Both the position numbers and the translations under genes were made by a program. From Paracoccus marinaquae (GTDB lineage: Bacteria > Pseudomonadota > Alphaproteobacteria > Rhodobacterales > Rhodobacteraceae), in assembly GCF_018860165.1 (NCBI RefSeq), contig NZ_JAHKNG010000014.1:1-64000 (forward strand): DNA of 64,000 nucleotides, read 5' to 3'. The notes under the pieces were generated by a model, which was not told the origin of the DNA, searched no databases, and saw only the letters and a program-made list of their open reading frames with translations. Of this stretch, positions 26,181 to 35,767 are shown in pieces (position 1 is the first letter of the stretch; every line of letters starts with the position of its first letter).

Positions 26181-27459
26181 TGCTTGCTGCCTTGATGAAG
26201 GTCATCGGGTCTACAGCCCGACCATTCATCCGTACCTCGTAATGCAGATGCGGCCCGGTCGAGCGTCCGGTATTTCCCATATCACCGATCTGCTCGCCTT
26301 GCGACACCCTTTGCCCCTGCTTCACGCGGATTTTCGACAGGTGTGCATAGCGGGTCTCGACACCCAGTTCATGTTCGATCTTGATCAGATAGCCATAGCC
26401 GCTCTGGCGGCCGGCAAAGGTCACGACGCCGTCGCCGGGGGCGAGGATCGGTGTGCCGATCGGGCCGGCCATGTCGACGCCTTCATGCATCCTGCCCCAG
26501 CGGCGACCATAGCCCGAGGTATAGCGGAACGACTTTTCCACGGGCATCGCCAGCGGCAGCTTTTCCATGGCGATGCGATAGGTGTTCATCTGGTCCAGCG
26601 TCACGATGATCTGCCGGGCCTTCGATGCGCCCTGGCTCAGCGCGGCATCGCCACGGGTCGAATGCGCCAGCGGGGTCAGCGGGCCGCCCTGGCCGGAATA
26701 GCCGCTGCGGATGGTGTCCAGCACGTCCTCGGGGTTCATGCCGACGGAGCGGAAGACATCGTCCAGCGGGCCGACCGAGACGGTGACGGCATTTTCCAGC
26801 TGGGTCAGGATCTCGTCGTTACGGGCGATGATCTCGTCGCGCTGCAATTCCAGATCGGCGATGGCGGTTTCGGCCTCCTCGGCCTGCTGCAGCGCGGCGC
26901 TGCGCTCGGCCGCGGCGGTGCGAAGCTCACCCGTGAGGATGTCCAGCGCGACGGAAACTTCCTGCGCACGATCGGGGGCGACAGGTGCGTCGGTGCCCGC
27001 CGCATCGACCAGACGCTGCGCGTCGTTGCGTTCGCTGATCGTGTCGCGCAGCGTGGATTTCACGACGTTCAGCCCGGTCTCTAGCTCGCGCCGCCGCTCT
27101 TCGGAGGCGAGCAGCTTGGACTGCATCTCGGAAACCTGGTCCAGCGCGACCGTAAAGCGGTTCTGGGCGGCGACGGCCTCGGCGGCGCGGGCATCGCGTT
27201 CGGACGACAACTGGTCCAGCCGCTGCTCGAAGGCACTTTGCGCACGCCGCACCTGGTCGCGCGATGCACCGGAACTGACCGAGTCGATGACCAGAAGCGC
27301 GCTGGCGACGAGGGCCCAGCCGAACACGACGGTGAGTCCGCTGACACCGACCAGCTGCGTGACGGGACGCAGGCGAATGAAGCGCGTGGCGTCGTCCGAG
27401 CGCAGGAAGAGTCGTTGCTCGGGCAGGATACGTTCCAGCGAGCTGTTCAATCGGTTCAT
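26170..27459 (-). CDS. membrane-anchored M23 peptidase
   Basis: A 429-residue protein with one membrane helix at about residues 36-58, a long coiled-coil region (about 65-230, rich in Glu/Ala/Gln/Arg), and a C-terminal LytM/M23 domain. The metal ligands are visible in HEGVDMAG and HLHYEV. It should cut peptidoglycan cross-links or activate an amidase in the periplasm. I chose the ATG at 27459 (MNRLNSSLER); the frame is open upstream but not conserved. Its 3' end overlaps the bactofilin gene, arguing for a joint role in cell shape. Confidence 0.92.
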   Translation of the reverse strand: MNRLNSSLERILPEQRLFLRSDDATRFIRLRPVTQLVGVSGLTVVFGWALVASALLVIDSVSSGASRDQVRRAQSAFEQRLDQLSSERDARAAEAVAAQNRFTVALDQVSEMQSKLLASEERRRELETGLNVVKSTLRDTISERNDAQRLVDAAGTDAPVAPDRAQEVSVALDILTGELRTAAAERSAALQQAEEAETAIADLELQRDEIIARNDEILTQLENAVTVSVGPLDDVFRSVGMNPEDVLDTIRSGYSGQGGPLTPLAHSTRGDAALSQGASKARQIIVTLDQMNTYRIAMEKLPLAMPVEKSFRYTSGYGRRWGRMHEGVDMAGPIGTPILAPGDGVVTFAGRQSGYGYLIKIEHELGVETRYAHLSKIRVKQGQRVSQGEQIGDMGNTGRSTGPHLHYEVRMNGRAVDPMTFIKAASNVF

Positions 27460-27655
27460 CACGTTCAGCGGCAATCCATGTCCCCCGATGGCGCACCCTC
27501 GTTCCGGCCGGGGCACAGTGGTTCCACACGCACCGGGGTAAACAGGAGCTGTGCCATCTTGGCAACAGACGAGCTGTCGCACTTTCTGCAGATGCGCGGA
27601 TACATGCCTCGGCGGGCGAAAATCCGCCGAAACATTCGCGTGCTTCGCGAAATCG

Positions 27656-29053
27656 TCACGCAATTTCATAGGGCAAAGGTCCGTTTCTGTCGGCAGGGAC
27701 GCGAAGCGGGCGGTCTATCGGCGGAACCGACCGCTGGTGGCAATCGGGCCGGGGGCAGATCCGGCACGAGATGCCGATCGGCTCGAACGAGCGGGGTTTG
27801 CTCAGATCCAGCCCGTCGGCATAGACCAGTCCCTCGGCATGGGCGACCTCGCAACCCAGCCCGATGGCAAAGCGGCGCACCGGCGCGTTGAAGGCACCGG
27901 CATGTTTCGAGACATCGCGCGACAGCAGCAGATAGCGCACGCCGTCGGGGGTTTCGGCCAACTGGCGCAGGAAACGGCCCGGCTGCTCGAATGCCTGATG
28001 GACGTTCCACAGCGGGCAGGCACCGCCGAAACGGGCGAATTGCAGCCGGGTTGCGGAATGGCGCTTGGTGATCGTGCCGGCCTGATCGACGCGGACGAAG
28101 AAGAAGGGCAGCCCCTTGGCGCCGGGCCGCTGCATGGTGGACAGGCGGTGGGCGACCTGCTCCAGCGAGGCGCCGAACAGATGCGCCAGCCGCTCCAGAT
28201 CGTGCCGTTCGGCCTGGGCGGCGGCCAGAAAGGCCCGATAGGGCATCAGGGCGGCGCCGGCGAAATAGTTCGCCAGACCCAACCGGGCGACCTGCCGCGC
28301 GGTTTCGCTGCGGAAGCGGCCCAGATCCAGCGTCGCGTCCAGCAGGTCGGAATAGCGTTCCTGCGCCACCAGATGCAGCAGCTGGAACAGGCGGGTCGGA
28401 CCTTCGGCGGCGGCATTGACCTGCAATTCGTCGCCATCGCGCCGAAAGACGCCCATCGCCGGCAGTTCGGTCAGCGAGACGCGGATACCCCGGGCGCGCA
28501 GCGCCGCCACCGCCAGCGGCCAGGGATCGCCGCGCTGTCCATCCGGACAGGCAAAGCGTTCGGCGGCGCGATCCACCGCGTCGATGTAATTGTCGCAGTA
28601 ATGGAAGAAGTCGCGGACCTCCTCCCACGGGGTCGAGAGCGCGTTCTGCCCCGCGGCGCCAATCGCCTCGTCCAGTGCGGCCAGACGTTCCTGGCCCTGC
28701 CGGTGGGCGCGGTAGAGATCCAGAAACGCCCGCGCCAGAACCGGGACGTTGGTCGCCGCCAGCCGCAGATCGGCCAGCGGGGGCGTGGCGTCGAACAGCG
28801 GATCGGCCAGCGCCTCCTGCATGTCGATCACCATGCGTTCGGCATCGCCCGCCGCCAGCGTGGTCAGGTCGACCCCGAATTCCTGCGCCAGCCGCAGAAG
28901 CACCCCGGCCGAGATCGGACGATGGTTGTTCTCCATCTGCGACAGGTAGGGCAGCGACACGCCCAGCATCTCGGCAAAGCGCCGCTGCGTCAGCCCGGCG
29001 CGTGCGCGTGTCTCGCGCAGCGAAGAGCCGGCATAGATTTTCTGTGTGGCCAT
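27656..29053 (-). CDS. ScfR-family (RamB/PccR-like) transcriptional regulator
   Basis: A 465-residue regulator. An XRE-type helix-turn-helix at about residues 10-65 (LRETRARAGLTQRRFAEMLG) is followed by an IrrE-N-terminal-like region and a DUF2083 C-terminal domain with a CRICPRPDCHQR cluster. This is the short-chain fatty acyl-CoA regulator family; known members (PccR, RamB) sense acyl-CoAs and control propionyl-CoA or acetate assimilation. I used the ATG at 29053. Two TTTGCAAA palindromes upstream match the family's known binding word and suggest autoregulation. Which subfamily is unresolved. Confidence 0.9.
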   Translation of the reverse strand: MATQKIYAGSSLRETRARAGLTQRRFAEMLGVSLPYLSQMENNHRPISAGVLLRLAQEFGVDLTTLAAGDAERMVIDMQEALADPLFDATPPLADLRLAATNVPVLARAFLDLYRAHRQGQERLAALDEAIGAAGQNALSTPWEEVRDFFHYCDNYIDAVDRAAERFACPDGQRGDPWPLAVAALRARGIRVSLTELPAMGVFRRDGDELQVNAAAEGPTRLFQLLHLVAQERYSDLLDATLDLGRFRSETARQVARLGLANYFAGAALMPYRAFLAAAQAERHDLERLAHLFGASLEQVAHRLSTMQRPGAKGLPFFFVRVDQAGTITKRHSATRLQFARFGGACPLWNVHQAFEQPGRFLRQLAETPDGVRYLLLSRDVSKHAGAFNAPVRRFAIGLGCEVAHAEGLVYADGLDLSKPRSFEPIGISCRICPRPDCHQRSVPPIDRPLRVPADRNGPLPYEIA

Positions 29054-29067
29054 GATCCCACCCGTTC

Positions 29068-29096
29068 TTTGCAAATCCTGCTGTAGCTTTTGCAAA
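29068..29096 (-). promoter_or_regulatory. paired TTTGCAAA operators before the ScfR gene
   Basis: Two perfect TTTGCAAA palindromes lie at 29068-29075 and 29089-29096. They are 21 bp apart, two helical turns, and start 15 bases before the ATG. The same word is the recognised binding motif of ScfR-family regulators, so the protein probably controls its own gene. Confidence 0.7.
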
Positions 29097-29241
29097 GGGG
29101 GGCGGGCAAGGGGGCGCGGGCGTCCGGGCCGCGGCGGGCGGCCGGTCCGTGGGTTTGGGTCGGGCGGGGGCAACGGGGTGCGTCATGTCCGCAAGGTGAC
29201 GCAGAGAGGTTAAGATCGGGTTTCCGGCTATCGCGCGCCGG

Positions 29242-30438
29242 TCAGCCGACGCGCGACATCTGCCTTTCGCGGCGCAGCACCCACAGGATCGAAGCCAGCG
29301 CGGCCGTCGCCGAGGCGCACATGACGACCAGCAGCGGCGTGGCGCCCGAGCCGGGACGCAGCAATGCGCCGGCCAGCGCCGACAGGGCCGCGCCGCCGGC
29401 CACGGCCATGGCGCCGCCCAGCCCGCTGGCGGTTCCTGCAAGTTCGGGGCGGACGCTCATCATGCCGGTATTGGCGTTCGGCATCACCAGGCCGTTGCCC
29501 AGCCCCATGACCCCGATCGCGCCGAAGAAGACCAGCGGCTCGATCAACCCGAGAAGCACCGCCAACAGTGAGAGATACAGCGCCACGAGGCAAACCAGGG
29601 ATCCGATCAGAACCATCCGGTTCAGTCCGATCACGGCGGTATAGCGGCCTGACATGAAGTTGCCGATCAGAAACCCGATCGAGGGGGCGGCGAAGAAATA
29701 GCCGACCTGCGCCGGGCTGAGGCCGAAGACCTGTTCACCGACGAAGGGCGCGCCGCCCAGATAGGCGAAGAAACAGCCCGACGAGAAGGTGGCGGCAAGG
29801 CAATAGCCCCAGAACCTGTGCGAGCGGGCCAGGATCGGATAGTTGCGCATCTGCTGGCGCAGCGGCACGCCGCCGCCCCGCACCGTCTCGCCCATGTCCC
29901 ACCAGACGACCAGCAGCACGATCAGTCCAAGCAGGCCCATCGCGGCGAAATTCGCGCGCCAGCCGAAGGCCTCGTCCAGAACCCCGCCGATGACCGGGGC
30001 GATCATCGGCACGACCGCCATGCCCATGGTGACATAGCCGATCATCGAGGCGGCGCGTTCGCCCTCGTACATGTCGCGGACTGCGGCGCGCGAGACCAGC
30101 ATGCAGACTGCGACCATCGCCTGAACCAGCCGGAACAGCAGGAAGGTGGCGGCATCGGGGGCCAGTAGCGTGCCCAGCGTCGCAACCGCAAAGACACCCA
30201 GACCCACAAGAGCCACGGGACGCCGGCCCCACTGGTCGCTGAGCGGGCCGCCCACCAGCTGCAGCACCGCGCAGGCTCCGATATAGGCCGATACCGACAG
30301 CTGCATGATCGCGTAATCGACGCCGAAATCCCGCGCCATGCCGGGCAGCGAGGGCAGGAACACGTTCATCGACAGCGCCGCCAGCCCCGACAGCGCCACC
30401 AGTGTCATCGGGTGCGGCGGGGTCCTAGCCCCAGTCAT
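29242..30438 (-). CDS. Bcr/CflA-family multidrug efflux MFS transporter
   Basis: A 398-residue, 12-helix MFS drug/H+ antiporter of the Bcr/CflA type. MNVFLPSLPGMARDF near the N-terminus and GPLSDQWGRRPVAL (motif A) between helices 2 and 3 are typical. The DUF486 gene overlaps its start by 14 bases, so the two are translationally coupled and transcribed after dnaB. Substrate unknown. The 188 bases between it and the ScfR start hold only the ScfR promoter. Confidence 0.9.
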   Translation of the reverse strand: MTGARTPPHPMTLVALSGLAALSMNVFLPSLPGMARDFGVDYAIMQLSVSAYIGACAVLQLVGGPLSDQWGRRPVALVGLGVFAVATLGTLLAPDAATFLLFRLVQAMVAVCMLVSRAAVRDMYEGERAASMIGYVTMGMAVVPMIAPVIGGVLDEAFGWRANFAAMGLLGLIVLLVVWWDMGETVRGGGVPLRQQMRNYPILARSHRFWGYCLAATFSSGCFFAYLGGAPFVGEQVFGLSPAQVGYFFAAPSIGFLIGNFMSGRYTAVIGLNRMVLIGSLVCLVALYLSLLAVLLGLIEPLVFFGAIGVMGLGNGLVMPNANTGMMSVRPELAGTASGLGGAMAVAGGAALSALAGALLRPGSGATPLLVVMCASATAALASILWVLRRERQMSRVG

Positions 30439-30781
30439 GGAACACGAACCAGGCGCCGAGGCAGATCAGCGCGAACCCCGCGCCATGCTGCCAGCTCAGC
30501 TTTTCGCCCAGATAGAGCCATGAGAAGATGGCAAAGACCGACAGGCTGATGACCTCCTGAATGGTCTTCAGCTGCGCGGCGTTGAAATAGCCGTGGCCGA
30601 TGCGGTTGGCAGGAACCTGCATCATGTATTCGAACAGCGCGATTCCCCAGCTGATCAGAATGACGGTCAGCAGCGGCGCGGTCTTGAACTTCAGGTGGCC
30701 ATACCAGGCGATGGTCATGAAGACGTTCGAGGCGATCAGCAACCCGATCGTGACGACCGGGACCGGCAGGCTCAATCCCAT
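30425..30781 (-). CDS. DUF486 (DMT-like) membrane protein
   Basis: A 118-residue, four-helix membrane protein of the DUF486 family, related to small multidrug-resistance/EamA-type transporters. FEYMMQVPANRIGHGYFNAAQLKTIQE is its hallmark region. Function is unknown. Its start codon (ATG 30781) overlaps the dnaB 3' end by 10 bases, and its own end overlaps the Bcr/CflA gene by 14, an unusually compact chain behind a replication gene. Confidence 0.88.
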   Translation of the reverse strand: MGLSLPVPVVTIGLLIASNVFMTIAWYGHLKFKTAPLLTVILISWGIALFEYMMQVPANRIGHGYFNAAQLKTIQEVISLSVFAIFSWLYLGEKLSWQHGAGFALICLGAWFVFHDWG

Positions 30782-32259
30782 TGGCTCTGGCGGTCCTTGG
30801 CAAGATTGCCAAAGCGGGTGAACTGACCCTCGAAGGACAGCTCTACCGTGCCGATGGGGCCGTGGCGCTGCTTGCCGAGGATCACCTCGGCCTTGCCATG
30901 CACCTGCTCCATGATCTGTTGCCACTTGGCCATGGCGTCCAGATCGCTGTCCGAGGGCTTTTCGCGTTCGCGGTAATATTCCTCGCGGAAGACGAACATG
31001 ACGATATCGGCGTCCTGTTCGATGCTGCCCGATTCGCGCAGATCGCTCAGCTGCGGGCGCTTGTCCTCGCGGTTCTCGACCTGACGCGACAGCTGTGACA
31101 GCGCGATGACGGGGATGTTCAGTTCCTTGGCGACGGCCTTCAGGCCCTGCGTGATCTCGGACACCTCGTTCACGCGGCTGTCCTTGGCCGATGCCGCCTT
31201 CAGCAGTTGCAGATAGTCCACCATCAGCACGTCGAGGCCGTGGGTCCGCTTCAGCTTGCGCGCGCGCGCGGCCAGCTGGTTGATCGGCAGGGCGGGCGTG
31301 TCGTCGATATAGAGCGGGCAGTTCTGCAGCGCATGGGCAGCCTCGACGAAGCGGCGGAATTCACCCTCGTCCATATTGCCGCTGCGGATGCGTTCGCTGG
31401 GCACTTCGGCGGCTTCGGACAGGATCCGCGCCGCCAGCTGTTCGGCCGACATTTCGAGGCTGAAGAAGCCGACCACGCCGCCCTCGACCGTCCCGGTGGT
31501 GCCATCCGCGCGCTCGCCCGCCTTGTGCGCCTTGGCGATGTTGAAGGCGATGTTCGTCGCCAGCGAGGTTTTCCCCATCGAGGGGCGGCCGGCGAGGATG
31601 ATCAGGTCGGAATTGTTCAGGCCCCCCATCTTGCCGTCCAGATCGACCAGCCCGGTCGAAATGCCCGACAGCTTGCCATCGCGCTGATAGGCGGCATTGG
31701 CGGCCTCGACGGCGCCGGTCACGGCCTTCAGAAAGCTCTGGAACCCGCGTTCGGCCACGCCCTGCTCGCCCAGCTTGTAAAGCGTCTGTTCGGCGGTCTT
31801 GATCTGCTCTTCGGCGTCGTCGCCGACCTCGTGCGTGGCCGCGCGGGCGGAAATGTCGTGGCCCAGCTGGATGAGATCCCGGCGCAGGGCGAATTCGCGG
31901 ATCATCTGCGCATAATCGCGCGCCGCATAGGCCGAGATCGCCGCCCCCGCCAGCCGCGCCAGATAGGGCGCGCCGCCCAGTTCCTTCAGCCCCTCGTCAT
32001 GTTCCAGAAAGGCCTTGATCGTGACCGGGCTGGCCAGCGCGTTCCGGCGGATGCGTTCGGAACAGATCTCGAAGATGCGGCTGTGGACCGGGTGATAGAA
32101 ATGCTCGGGCCTGAGAATCTGGCTGACCCGGTCGAAGACGTCGTTATTGGTCAGCAGCGCGCCGAGAAGCTGCTGTTCGGCCTCCAGCGAGAAGGGAATG
32201 GCGGGTTTGTCCTCGCCATCCGCCTCTTGCCCCGGAACGATCACCCGCAAGCCGCTCAT
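30772..32259 (-). CDS. dnaB: replicative DNA helicase
   Basis: A 495-residue DnaB. The N-terminal domain (about 20-125) binds primase and loader. The RecA-like C-terminal domain has Walker A GRPSMGKTSLA, Walker B VLMVDYLQLL, and the SQLSRQVENREDKRPQLSDLRESG block. It unwinds the fork ahead of the polymerase as a hexamer. There is no intein. Upstream lie two DnaA boxes. Downstream it overlaps the DUF486 gene by 10 bases. Confidence 0.97.
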   Translation of the reverse strand: MSGLRVIVPGQEADGEDKPAIPFSLEAEQQLLGALLTNNDVFDRVSQILRPEHFYHPVHSRIFEICSERIRRNALASPVTIKAFLEHDEGLKELGGAPYLARLAGAAISAYAARDYAQMIREFALRRDLIQLGHDISARAATHEVGDDAEEQIKTAEQTLYKLGEQGVAERGFQSFLKAVTGAVEAANAAYQRDGKLSGISTGLVDLDGKMGGLNNSDLIILAGRPSMGKTSLATNIAFNIAKAHKAGERADGTTGTVEGGVVGFFSLEMSAEQLAARILSEAAEVPSERIRSGNMDEGEFRRFVEAAHALQNCPLYIDDTPALPINQLAARARKLKRTHGLDVLMVDYLQLLKAASAKDSRVNEVSEITQGLKAVAKELNIPVIALSQLSRQVENREDKRPQLSDLRESGSIEQDADIVMFVFREEYYREREKPSDSDLDAMAKWQQIMEQVHGKAEVILGKQRHGPIGTVELSFEGQFTRFGNLAKDRQSQWD

Positions 32260-32332
32260 CTCTCTGCCCCCGCCGATTCTTGTTATCGGGCGGTTATCTC
32301 ATATCGCGCGCGGCAGGGCCATCTGGATATCC

Positions 32333-32352
32333 GGTGGATAAGCTGTGGATAA
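32333..32352 (-). promoter_or_regulatory. tandem DnaA boxes upstream of dnaB
   Basis: On the minus strand TTATCCACA (32352-32344) matches the DnaA box consensus TTATNCACA exactly, and TTATCCACC (32341-32333) matches at eight of nine bases. They share one orientation and are 11 bp apart, one helical turn. They lie about 75-95 bases before the dnaB start. DnaA control of dnaB is inferred. Confidence 0.6.
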
Positions 32353-32450
32353 GTCGCGTCATGGCCGCAGGCTGGGCGCAAACGCCTGCCTGCGGATGCC
32401 GCGGGCGGAGGAACTGGGACACGGAAAACGGCTGGTTCCGGTGTCCGAGA

Positions 32451-33122
32451 TCAGCCGTTCGCCGCCTGCCAGCCGCGCGGATCGCTGAGGAAGGTGCGGA
32501 CCTCGTTCAGGGTCGCCTCGTCGAAGGCCTGCTGCGCATGGGCCTCGTCCAGCACGTCCCACCAGGTGCAGAGATGGTGCAGGCTGACGCCGTGATCGGC
32601 CAGGCGCTGCGTCGTCTCGGGGAAGATGCCGTAATAGAAGATCACGGCGGTATGGGCGCAGCTTGCGCCGGTGTCGCGGATGGCGTCGACGAAGCTCAGC
32701 TTGCTGCCGCCATCGGTGGTCAGATCCTCGACCAGCAGCACCCGCTGGCCCTCGGTCATCGCGCCCTCGATCCGGGCATTGCGGCCGTAACCCTTGGGTT
32801 TCTTGCGCACATAGGTCATCGGCAGGCCCAGACGCTCGGCCATCATGGCGGCGAAGGGGATGCCGGCGGTTTCGCCGCCCGCGACATTGTCGAAGGCCTC
32901 GAAGCCGGCGTCGCGCATCACCGTGGCGGCAAGGAAATCCATCAGTGTCTGGCGCACGCGCGGAAAGCTGATGATCCGGCGGCAATCCACATAGGTCGGC
33001 CCCTTCAGCCCCGAGGCATAGGTGAAGGGCTCTGCCGCGTTGAAATCCACCGCCTTGATTTCCAGAAGCATCCGGGCGGTCAGGCGGGCGATTTCCTCGC
33101 GCGTGGGGTAGGGCAGGCTCAT
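32451..33122 (-). CDS. pyrE: orotate phosphoribosyltransferase
   Basis: A 223-residue PyrE, which makes OMP from orotate and PRPP in pyrimidine synthesis. The PRPP-binding loop reads [14 protein letters not shown], and [16 protein letters not shown] is the flexible catalytic loop. Its ATG overlaps the pyrC stop (ATGA), so pyrC-pyrE form an operon. The 190 bases between its stop and dnaB hold the DnaA boxes. Confidence 0.96.
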   Translation of the reverse strand: MSLPYPTREEIARLTARMLLEIKAVDFNAAEPFTYASGLKGPTYVDCRRIISFPRVRQTLMDFLAATVMRDAGFEAFDNVAGGETAGIPFAAMMAERLGLPMTYVRKKPKGYGRNARIEGAMTEGQRVLLVEDLTTDGGSKLSFVDAIRDTGASCAHTAVIFYYGIFPETTQRLADHGVSLHHLCTWWDVLDEAHAQQAFDEATLNEVRTFLSDPRGWQAANG

Positions 33123-34162
33123 GCGTCCTCCAGATGCCAGTAAAGCGGGAAGCCGGGGTCAAAGACGGTCACCGTCTCGTCACCCGCCGCGATGGTCGCG
33201 GGATAGGCCGCGGGCGTCTCGCGGCGCGTCAGGCGGATCCGGTCCTCGTTCGGCGGCAGCCCGTAGAAGGCCGCGCCATTGAGGCTGGCAAAGGCCTCCA
33301 GCCGGTCCAGTGCATCCTCGTCCTCGAAGACATGGGCGAGGATCGACATGGTGTTCGGCGCGGTGAAGCAGCCGGCGCAGCCGCAGGGTTGCAGCTTGGC
33401 GCTGTCGGGGTGGGGCGCGCTGTCGGTGCCGAGGAAGAAACGCGCCTCGCCCGAGGTCGCGGCCTCGCGCAGCGCCAGCCGGTGGGTTTCGCGCTTGGCG
33501 ACCGGCAGGCAGTAGTAATGCGGCCGGATGCCGCCGGCGAGGATGGCGTTGCGGTTGATGACAAGGTGATGGGTGGTGATCGTCGCGCCCAGATCATCGC
33601 CACCGCTGCGGGCATAGGCCACGCCTTCGGAGGTGGTGATGTGCTCCATCACCACGCGCAGACCCGGTGTCTTGCGGCGGATCGGGTCCAGAACGCGGTC
33701 GATGAACACCGCCTCGCGGTCGAAGATATCCACCGCCGGATCGGTCACCTCGCCATGCACGCAGAGCGGAATCCCGGCCCCGGCCATGGCTTCCAGCACC
33801 GGGCGGACGCGGTCGAAATCGGTCACGCCGCTGGCCGAATTGGTGGTCGCCCCCGCCGGATACAGCTTCACGGCGCGGATGATTCCCGCCTCATGGGCGG
33901 CGGTGACATCGGCCGGATCGGTCGAATCGGTCAGATAAAGCGTCATCTGTGGCACCAGCGCCGCAGTTTCCGGCAGGGCGGCGCGGATCCGGTCGCGATA
34001 GGCGGCAGCCTGGGCTCCGGTGACGACGGGCGGCACCAGGTTCGGCATGATGATCGCCCGGCCGAAGCCGGCGGAAAAAGGTGTTACGGCGGCAAGCATT
34101 GCGCCGTCGCGCAGATGCAAATGCCAGTCGTCGGGGCGGCAAAGGACGATGCTGTCGGTCAT
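33119..34162 (-). CDS. pyrC: dihydroorotase
   Basis: A 347-residue PyrC of the E. coli (class II) type, which cyclises carbamoyl aspartate to dihydroorotate. The first metal ligands are in DWHLHLRDG near residue 14, the bridging carboxylated Lys is in [13 protein letters not shown], and further His ligands lie in CVHGEVTD and VMEHITT. GTDSAPH near residue 245 carries the catalytic Asp. Length is standard. It is coupled to pyrE by a four-base overlap. Confidence 0.97.
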   Translation of the reverse strand: MTDSIVLCRPDDWHLHLRDGAMLAAVTPFSAGFGRAIIMPNLVPPVVTGAQAAAYRDRIRAALPETAALVPQMTLYLTDSTDPADVTAAHEAGIIRAVKLYPAGATTNSASGVTDFDRVRPVLEAMAGAGIPLCVHGEVTDPAVDIFDREAVFIDRVLDPIRRKTPGLRVVMEHITTSEGVAYARSGGDDLGATITTHHLVINRNAILAGGIRPHYYCLPVAKRETHRLALREAATSGEARFFLGTDSAPHPDSAKLQPCGCAGCFTAPNTMSILAHVFEDEDALDRLEAFASLNGAAFYGLPPNEDRIRLTRRETPAAYPATIAAGDETVTVFDPGFPLYWHLEDA

Positions 34163-34305
34163 GGGCTGCCTCTACAGAGGGCCGGCCCGCTTGCCAAGCC
34201 GGCAAATGGAAATGCCCGCGTTATCCATATGTCAGGCTTGCATTCACATATTCAGTCATCTCAACATCGGGTGGTCGGCGCGGCCGGCGACACAAGGAAT
34301 TTGAG

Positions 34306-34620
34306 ATGAAGACTAAAAACAACATGATGTCGGGCGTCTGGGCCCCCTATCGGATTTGGATGCAGATGACACGGATTGCCGTGGATTCGCAGGTGATCAT
34401 CGGCCTTCGCATGGCCGGGATGATGGGCATGATGGCCCAGTCCCCGGGTGAGCCGTTCCGCATGGTCGCGGAAAAGCAGGCGGCGGCCTCCGAATCCCTG
34501 TTTGCCGTCGCCCAGGCGACCAGCCGCGGCGTGCCCGCCGATCGGGTCGTGTCGGCGGCGCTGCGCCCCTACAGCAAGCGGACCCGCGCCAATTCGCGCC
34601 GGCTGACGCGAAGGGGCTGA
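34306..34620 (+). CDS. small conserved hypothetical protein
   Basis: A 104-residue basic protein starting MKTKNNMMSGVWAPYRIW. The centre is Met-rich (RMAGMMGMMAQ) and is followed by EPFRMVAEKQAAASESLFAVAQA, a helical stretch somewhat like phasin/PHA-granule proteins. The C-terminus is Arg/Ser-rich. Similar small proteins occur in other Rhodobacteraceae under uninformative names, so I do not assign a function. TTGAG upstream of the ATG is a weak ribosome site. It diverges from pyrC and converges on trpS. Confidence 0.65.
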   Translation: MKTKNNMMSGVWAPYRIWMQMTRIAVDSQVIIGLRMAGMMGMMAQSPGEPFRMVAEKQAAASESLFAVAQATSRGVPADRVVSAALRPYSKRTRANSRRLTRRG

Positions 34621-34624
34621 GGCC

Positions 34625-34642
34625 GGGCGGCATTTTCCGCCC
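34625..34642. terminator. hairpin between convergent genes (small protein and trpS)
   Basis: GGGCGG (34625-34630) and CCGCCC (34637-34642) flank the loop CATTTT just past the stop of the small protein gene, 16 bases before the trpS stop. The stem is short and no T tract follows. Confidence 0.35.
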
Positions 34643-34657
34643 CTGCCCAAGCCCGGT

Positions 34658-35692
34658 TCAGGGGCGTGAGCGCAGCAGGCCCATGATGTCCTTCGTCCGC
34701 TCGAGGATCGGGGTCGCGACCTCTTCGGCGCGGCCCGCACCGTCGCCGAGAATGCGGTCGATCTCGGCCGGGTCGGCCATGAATTCGCTCATCTTCCGGG
34801 TGATCGGAGCCAGAGCGTCCACGGCGATCTCGGCCAGCGCCGGCTTGAACGCGCCGAAGCCCTGGCCCTCGAACCGGGCCAGAACCTGATCGGGCGTCTC
34901 GTCGGCCAGCGCGGCGTAGATATTGACCAGGTTCCGCGCCTCGGGGCGGTCCTTCAGCCCCTCGACACTGCCCGGCAGCGGCTCGGCATCGGTGCGCGCC
35001 TTGCGGATCTTCTGCGCGATGGCGTCGGCGTCGTCGGTCAGGTTGATGCGGCTGGCATCCGAAGGGTCGGATTTCGACATCTTCCTGCTGCCGTCGCGCA
35101 GGGACATGACGCGGGTGGCCACGCCCTCGATCAGCGGCTCGGTGATCGGGAAATGGTTGACGCCGTAATCATGGTTGAACTTGGCGGCGATGTCGCGGGT
35201 CAGTTCCAGATGCTGCTTCTGGTCCTCGCCCACCGGCACGGCGGTGGCCTGATAGGCCAGGATGTCGGCCGCCATCAGCGCCGGATAGGCCAGAAGGCCA
35301 AGGCTGGCATTCTCGCTGTTCTTGCCCGCCTTGTCCTTGAACTGGGTCATCCGGTACATCCAGCCCACCCGCGCGACGGTATTGAACAGCCAGGCCAGTT
35401 CGGCATGGGCGCTGACCTGGCTCTGGTTGAAGAGGATCGACTGGCGCGGATCGACGCCCGAGGCCATGAAGGCCGCAGTGGCCTCGCGGATGCGGCTGCG
35501 CAGTTCTTCGGGATCCTGCCAGACGGTGATCGCGTGCAGATCGACGATGCAATAGATCGTCTCGGCCTGATCGCCCTGAAGTGCCGCAAAACGCTTCAGC
35601 GCGCCCAGATAATTGCCCAGCGTCAGCCCGCCCGAGGGCTGGATCCCCGAGAAGATGCGCGGCGTGAAGCCCGGATTGGTCGTCTCGCTCAT
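34658..35692 (-). CDS. trpS: tryptophanyl-tRNA synthetase
   Basis: A 344-residue class I TrpRS. The HIGH-type signature appears as [14 protein letters not shown] near residue 20 and the KMSKS loop as KMSKSDPSD near residue 203. It charges tRNA-Trp. The length is right for the bacterial form. It is transcribed alone, divergent from the rhomboid-like gene. Confidence 0.97.
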   Translation of the reverse strand: MSETTNPGFTPRIFSGIQPSGGLTLGNYLGALKRFAALQGDQAETIYCIVDLHAITVWQDPEELRSRIREATAAFMASGVDPRQSILFNQSQVSAHAELAWLFNTVARVGWMYRMTQFKDKAGKNSENASLGLLAYPALMAADILAYQATAVPVGEDQKQHLELTRDIAAKFNHDYGVNHFPITEPLIEGVATRVMSLRDGSRKMSKSDPSDASRINLTDDADAIAQKIRKARTDAEPLPGSVEGLKDRPEARNLVNIYAALADETPDQVLARFEGQGFGAFKPALAEIAVDALAPITRKMSEFMADPAEIDRILGDGAGRAEEVATPILERTKDIMGLLRSRP

Positions 35693-35767
35693 GTCTGGCC
35701 TGCTTGGAATTTTCGTGGCGCTGGCTTAGCTGTTGGTCGCAGCGAGAGCAACCGCGAAGGAAAGCCC

